NCBI GenBank assembly: GCA_017860765.1
Contig: JAGDMY010000030.1
Coordinates: 1-9,882 of the forward strand
Origin: Chloroflexota bacterium
Lineage (GTDB): Bacteria; Chloroflexota; Dehalococcoidia; Dehalococcoidales; UBA3254
Reading direction: 5' to 3'
Length of the DNA: 9,882 nucleotides
The first letter of the stretch is position 1; each line of letters opens with the position of its first letter. This document shows, piece by piece, positions 5,907 through 9,882 of this stretch. Position numbers and translations under genes: made by a program. Under the pieces are notes generated by a model. The model saw only the letters and a program-made list of their open reading frames with translations, did no database searches and was not told where the DNA came from.

Positions 5907-7169
5907 CTAGCCGGTCATTTTCTGGGACTTCGCCGGTCGCAAACTGAGGGATAAAGCCAGTCCCAGGGCCATCAGGACAGAAAAGATAATAAAGGCTATT
6001 TGATAGCTGCCGGTGACATCAAAAATATAACCGGTTACGGCCGGACCGACGGTGCCGCCGATGCTGACCGAGAAAGTCAGCATTCCCAATAGAGACCCCA
6101 TCGAAGCTAAACCAAACATCTCCGCCGCCAGGACCGCCTGAAGCCCTACCGTGCCCCCATAACCAAAACCGAACAGACCGCCGAAAAGGTACAGCATCCA
6201 GACCTGGTCAGCCTTTAGCAGCCAGAGCAAGGCCAGCAACAGGACCACGAAATTAACTGCCATGGAGGTTTTTACACTGATCCGGTCGCTGGTACCACTC
6301 ATGACAATCCTGCCGACAATGCTGCCAATACCCACAAAAGAGATTATAGAAGCCGCGCTGCCAGGTTCTATACCGAGGGTGATGGCATGGGGAGCGATAT
6401 GCGTCATGATGCTCATTACAGCGAAGCCCTGGATGACATAGGTTGCACAAATCATCCAGAAGCGGCTGGTACGCATCGCCCCCCTGAGGGTTAGCCCTTC
6501 CTCCCTGGGAAGCGAATTCCCCGGGCTGGATTTTTCGGCGCCATAGGGCAGCAGTCCCACGCTCTGAGGGTCCCGCTTCATGAAAAAAGCCAGGACCACC
6601 ACCACGACCAGAGCCACAACCCCCAGGATAATAAAAGAGACCCGCCAGCTATAGACCGTGAGGAGCTTATTAACAATTAACGGAAAGGCGATAATGCCAA
6701 GGCCAATTCCGGAAACGACGATGCCTGTCATCAGACCGCGTTTCTGGAAGAACCAGCGACTCACGGAGGATAAAGCCGGTGAAAAGGAACAGCTGACTCC
6801 GATACCCAGAAATACACCGATATACAAAATTAGCTGCCAGATTGAATTGGTGGTGGACATCAGGATGCAGGCCAGACCCAAGAAAATGCCGCAACTAAGG
6901 ATAATCAATTTGGGGCCATAAGAGTCACTTAGTCTGCCGGTAAAAACTCCCATAATCCCGGCGGCTACCTGACCGATGGAGAAAGCCGTGGAGGTGACCG
7001 CCCTGGACCAGCCGAACTCCTGGATCAGCGGAGTAAAGAAGATGCCAAAACTATATTGAAGGCCAAGGGCTACGAATAAGACCAGAAAGCCGCACAGAAC
7101 GATAATGTAACCGTAAAAGAAGCGTGAACCTTGATTGCCGCCGGCAGATAACCTATGTGGATTAGCCAA
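5907..7169 (-). CDS. MFS transporter, monocarboxylate/oxalate-formate antiporter-like (first of tandem pair)
   Basis: This is a 12-segment major facilitator carrier of 420 aa and an obvious paralogue of the next gene. Both share RFFYGYIIVL before TM1, an EF.W.RAVTS segment before TM2, motif A GRLSDSYGPK (78-87 here), KRGLMTGIV before TM5, a GSIVGRIVMSGTSDR segment after TM8, and a GPAVTGYIFDVTGSYQ end of TM11. The start is set at the TTG at 7169 because a full AAGGAGGT (7180-7173) lies 3 nt before it. An in-frame ATG at 7184 lies upstream of this site and has none of its own; using it would make the SD part of the coding sequence. The substrate is unknown; the MCT/OFA group handles small organic acids. 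A likely promoter lies at 7238-7266, inside the end of uvrA, and read-through from uvrA is also possible because no terminator hairpin is visible in the gap. Confidence 0.88.
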   Translation of the reverse strand: MANPHRLSAGGNQGSRFFYGYIIVLCGFLVLFVALGLQYSFGIFFTPLIQEFGWSRAVTSTAFSIGQVAAGIMGVFTGRLSDSYGPKLIILSCGIFLGLACILMSTTNSIWQLILYIGVFLGIGVSCSFSPALSSVSRWFFQKRGLMTGIVVSGIGLGIIAFPLIVNKLLTVYSWRVSFIILGVVALVVVVVLAFFMKRDPQSVGLLPYGAEKSSPGNSLPREEGLTLRGAMRTSRFWMICATYVIQGFAVMSIMTHIAPHAITLGIEPGSAASIISFVGIGSIVGRIVMSGTSDRISVKTSMAVNFVVLLLALLWLLKADQVWMLYLFGGLFGFGYGGTVGLQAVLAAEMFGLASMGSLLGMLTFSVSIGGTVGPAVTGYIFDVTGSYQIAFIIFSVLMALGLALSLSLRPAKSQKMTG

Positions 7170-7172
7170 GCG

Positions 7173-7180
7173 ACCTCCTT
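7173..7180 (-). promoter_or_regulatory. Strong Shine-Dalgarno site deciding the start of the first MFS gene
   Basis: AAGGAGGT on the - strand is a near-perfect anti-16S match directly before the TTG at 7169. It argues against the ATG at 7184, which would place this site within codons 2-4. Confidence 0.7.
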
Positions 7181-7237
7181 GCATCCAGGGTTGACAGGCC
7201 GAATTATCTACCGGAGAAGAGAAGACACAATGCCTTT

Positions 7238-7266
7238 ATCATAGACAAAGACAATTAAGCCGTCAA
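7238..7266 (-). promoter_or_regulatory. Sigma70-type promoter for the MFS pair, overlapping the uvrA 3' end
   Basis: On the - strand TTGACG (7266-7261, 5 of 6 to consensus) and TATGAT (7243-7238, 5 of 6) are separated by exactly 17 bp. The -35 box is the Leu-Thr codon pair just before the final Ala codon and stop of uvrA. A start near 7231 would leave a leader of about 60 nt before the TTG at 7169. This is the best promoter match I found in the window; activity is inferred. Confidence 0.55.
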
Positions 7267-9882
7267 TACGCATTTAGCATCTCTTTCCAGAATACGCTTC
7301 AGGTATTGACCGGTCGCGGAATCCCTTTGCCGGGCAATTTCTTCAGGCGTTCCGGTAGCGATGACATAGCCGCCGCGGTCACCGGCGCCGGGGCCCAGAT
7401 CGATGATGTAATCGGCGTTTTTGATTACATCCAGGTTATGCTCAATCACGATGACAGTATTGCCGCCGTCAGTCAGCCGCTGCAAAACCCTGAGCAAGGC
7501 GGCCACATCTTCGTACCCCAGGCCGGTGGTCGGTTCGTCCAGTATGTACAATGTTTTACCGGTGGAACGCCGGGATAGCTCGGTTGCCAGCTTGACTCTC
7601 TGAGCTTCGCCGCCCGAGAGCGTTGGAGCCGGCTGTCCCAGGTGGATATATCCCAGGCCCACATCCTTTAAAGTCTCCAGCTTACGGCGGATGCCTGGGA
7701 AGTGCTCAAAGAACGCCAGGGCCTGCTCTACCGTAAGGTCCAGTACTTCGGCGATATTCTTGCCTTTAAATTTTATTTCCAGGGCTTCCCGGTTGTAACG
7801 GCTCCCTTTGCAGACCTCGCAGGGAACGGTGACGTCGGGTAAAAATTGCATTTCAATTTCGATGAAGCCCTCGCCATGGCAGGCTTCACAGCGCCCGCCC
7901 TTAACGTTGAATGAGAACCGGCCCGGCCCGTAGCCACGCATTCTGGCTTCAGGGACCGTGGCAAAAAGCTCTCGAATGGGGCCAAAAGTGCCGGTATAGG
8001 TAGCCGGATTGCTCCGCGGCGTTCGTCCGATGGGCGATTGGTCGATATCGATCACTTTATCAATATGTTCAACTCCCAGGATAGCCTCGCACTGCCCGGG
8101 CCGCTCTTTGGCCCGGTAAAGAATCCAGGCCAGCTTTTTATACAGGATGTCATCAATCAGGGTGCTCTTGCCGCTGCCCGAAACTCCGGTAATGCAGACA
8201 AATTTTCCCAGGGGTATGCTGACATCAATATTCTTCAGATTATTCTGCCGGGCGCCCTTGATGATAATGCTCTGACCCAGGCCCGCTCGCCTCTCAAGGG
8301 GCATCGGAATGTGCCTGTCTCCGCTGAGATACCTGCCGGTAATAGACGCCTCTGTCTTCATAATATCCGCGAGCGAACCGGTGGCCACAATATAGCCCCC
8401 ATGCTCTCCGGCTCCGGGTCCCATATCAATAATATGGTCGGCAGCCCGCATCATGGCCTCATCATGCTCCACCACCAGAATCGTGTTCCCCAGGTCTCTC
8501 AACCTTTTCAGTGTCTCTATCAAGCGCGAATCATCTGCCGGGTGCAGGCCGATGGTCGGTTCATCGCAAATATAGAGGACTCCCATCAGTCCGCTGCCGA
8601 TCTGGGTAGCCAGCCGGATCCTCTGGGCTTCTCCGCCGCTTAAAGTTGCCGCCGCCCTCTCCAGGGTCAGGTAGTCCAGGCCTACGTCCTTCAGAAATCC
8701 CAGACGGGCGTAGAGCTCTTTGATAATCTGATGCGCGATCAGCCCTTCGCGTTGACTGAGTATGCCTTTTCCGTTGCCGCTCAGGGTAGCCATCCATTTC
8801 AAGGCCTCTCCCACCGCCATGGAAGTGACCTGGATGATATTTTTGCGGCCTACAGTCACTGCCAGGGCTTCCGGCTTCAACCTTTTACCTTCGCAAACCG
8901 GACAGGGTTTGGCTACCATATACCTTTCAATATCAGCCTTGGAGTGTTCAGACTCGGTGTCCCGATAAAGGCGCTCCATGCGGGGAATAATGCCCTCAAA
9001 TCCATCGCGATGTTCCCTCACACGGCCGAAGCGGTTCCGATACTGGTGGACTTCACCGCCCTCCCCATAAAGCAGCACCTGCATCTGTTCCTGGTTCAGG
9101 TCTTTTACCGGCGTATGCAGGGAAAAGTGATACCGCCGGGCCACCGACTCCAGGGCATAATAATACCAGGACTGGAATTGCCAGGGTCTGATAGCGCCGC
9201 CCTCAATTGAAAGCTCCTTGTCCGGGATTACCAGGTCGGGGTCTATCTCCAGCTTCACCCCCAGGCCGCTGCATTCCGAACAGGCTCCGTGGGGGCTATT
9301 AAAGCTGAAAGTGCGGGGGGCTATTTCACCGAGGCTGATTCCGCAGTTAACGCAGGCAAAATGCTCGGAAAACAGGAGTTCCTCTCCATCCACTATAGAC
9401 ACCAGGACAATACCGGCACCCAGCTTAAGAGCAGTCTCTACCGAATCCGCAATCCGGCCCTGGCTGCCGCTTTGCCCGGTCACAATTCGATCTACCACCA
9501 CTTCGATGGAATGCTTCTTGTTCTTATCCATCTGAATACCTTCAGATAAGTCAAGAATTTGATGATCGACCCGCACCCTGGCGTAGCCCGCCTTCCGCAA
9601 ATCCGCGAAGATCGACTGATACTCTCCCTTGCGGTCTTTAACCAGCGGGGCCAGAATCATGATTTTGGTATCAGGCGGAATGTTCTGGATTGCATCTACA
9701 ATCTGTTGGACAGTCTGCACGGTAATTTCACGCCCGCATTGAGGACAATGGGGATGGCCCACCCGGGCAAAGAGCAGTCGCAGATAGTCGTATATTTCGG
9801 TAATGGTGCCCACCGTCGAACGCGGATTACGACTGGCACCTTTCTGGTCTATGGCGATGGCCGGACTCAGGCCTTCGATGTA
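7255..9882 (-). CDS. uvrA: UvrA, excinuclease ABC subunit A (N-terminus off window)
   Basis: UvrA is the damage-recognition ATPase of nucleotide excision repair; it loads UvrB onto lesions. The frame is open to the right edge and 875 residues are visible. Judging from typical UvrA (about 940-950 aa), some 75-80 N-terminal residues, including the first Walker A, are missing, so the GTG at 9813 is internal. Seen in visible numbering: [12 protein letters not shown] (3-14) and [17 protein letters not shown] near the start; zinc module CVNC (177-180) with CSEC (201-204); CPVC (327-330); first signature LSGGEAQR (414-421) and Walker [10 protein letters not shown]; second Walker A GVSGSGKS (566-573); the zinc finger CEAC (665-668) with CEVC (688-691); second signature LSGGEAQR (755-762) and Walker [11 protein letters not shown]. 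In the second D-loop the usual His after TTGL is Gly (residue 789, codon GGG at 7518-7516), whereas the first domain keeps GLH. A promoter for the downstream MFS genes overlaps its last codons. Confidence 0.96.
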   Translation of the reverse strand, partial: YIEGLSPAIAIDQKGASRNPRSTVGTITEIYDYLRLLFARVGHPHCPQCGREITVQTVQQIVDAIQNIPPDTKIMILAPLVKDRKGEYQSIFADLRKAGYARVRVDHQILDLSEGIQMDKNKKHSIEVVVDRIVTGQSGSQGRIADSVETALKLGAGIVLVSIVDGEELLFSEHFACVNCGISLGEIAPRTFSFNSPHGACSECSGLGVKLEIDPDLVIPDKELSIEGGAIRPWQFQSWYYYALESVARRYHFSLHTPVKDLNQEQMQVLLYGEGGEVHQYRNRFGRVREHRDGFEGIIPRMERLYRDTESEHSKADIERYMVAKPCPVCEGKRLKPEALAVTVGRKNIIQVTSMAVGEALKWMATLSGNGKGILSQREGLIAHQIIKELYARLGFLKDVGLDYLTLERAAATLSGGEAQRIRLATQIGSGLMGVLYICDEPTIGLHPADDSRLIETLKRLRDLGNTILVVEHDEAMMRAADHIIDMGPGAGEHGGYIVATGSLADIMKTEASITGRYLSGDRHIPMPLERRAGLGQSIIIKGARQNNLKNIDVSIPLGKFVCITGVSGSGKSTLIDDILYKKLAWILYRAKERPGQCEAILGVEHIDKVIDIDQSPIGRTPRSNPATYTGTFGPIRELFATVPEARMRGYGPGRFSFNVKGGRCEACHGEGFIEIEMQFLPDVTVPCEVCKGSRYNREALEIKFKGKNIAEVLDLTVEQALAFFEHFPGIRRKLETLKDVGLGYIHLGQPAPTLSGGEAQRVKLATELSRRSTGKTLYILDEPTTGLGYEDVAALLRVLQRLTDGGNTVIVIEHNLDVIKNADYIIDLGPGAGDRGGYVIATGTPEEIARQRDSATGQYLKRILERDAKCVLTA

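Noticed and set aside
7170..7184. ATG at 7184 as the start of the first MFS gene
   Set aside because: It has no SD, and a full AAGGAGGT lies downstream of it, just before the TTG at 7169.
8038..8643. 201-codon open frame on the + strand opposite uvrA
   Set aside because: It is antisense to the well-conserved UvrA second half and resembles no protein family. Long antisense frames are common opposite GC-rich genes, and there is no SD or promoter of note.
2073..9882. A defence or repair island linking sbcC, the MFS pair and uvrA
   Set aside because: sbcC and uvrA are on opposite strands in separate units with ordinary housekeeping architecture, and the genes between are metabolic carriers. Nothing points to a shared system.

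Overview
This window is ordinary bacterial chromosome with moderately high GC. Genes are tightly packed on both strands, and TTG starts with strong Shine-Dalgarno sites are used. The sequence style of the SbcC/Rad50 and UvrA proteins, plus an amidohydrolase-2 protein and monocarboxylate/oxalate-type MFS carriers, suggests an uncultured Chloroflexota member, perhaps Dehalococcoidia. That placement is from memory of family resemblance and is not proven here.

Layout, left to right. (1) The 3' end of an amidohydrolase-2 (ACMSD-like) gene on the + strand, positions 1-262. (2) A two-hairpin terminator zone at 252-343 between convergent genes. (3) On the - strand, ftsA (352-1554), preceded by a 70-aa gene of unknown function (1582-1794). 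Both are apparently transcribed from a promoter near 1899-1927 that is flanked by a 12-bp direct repeat. (4) A divergent intergenic region, 1795-2072. (5) On the + strand, an sbcC/rad50-type SMC-like nuclease subunit (2073-4643) with no sbcD beside it and no visible ribosome binding site. (6) On the - strand, two tandem paralogous MFS transporters (4636-5886 and 5907-7169). They lie downstream of uvrA and have a good sigma70-like promoter whose -35 box is inside the last codons of uvrA. (7) uvrA (7255 to beyond 9882, - strand), which runs off the right edge and lacks roughly the first 75-80 residues.

Functionally the window mixes genome maintenance (UvrA nucleotide excision repair, SbcC/Rad50 double-strand break and hairpin processing), cell division (FtsA) and small-molecule handling (amidohydrolase, two carriers). 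The repair genes are on opposite strands in separate transcription units, so nothing indicates one integrated pathway. I found no mobile element, CRISPR array, RNA gene or defence island, and no convincing new multi-gene system. The points most worth a second look are the unknown 70-aa gene paired with a ftsA that has no adjacent ftsZ, the His-to-Gly change in the second D-loop of UvrA, the promoter embedded in the uvrA tail, and the repeat-flanked promoter of the ftsA unit.
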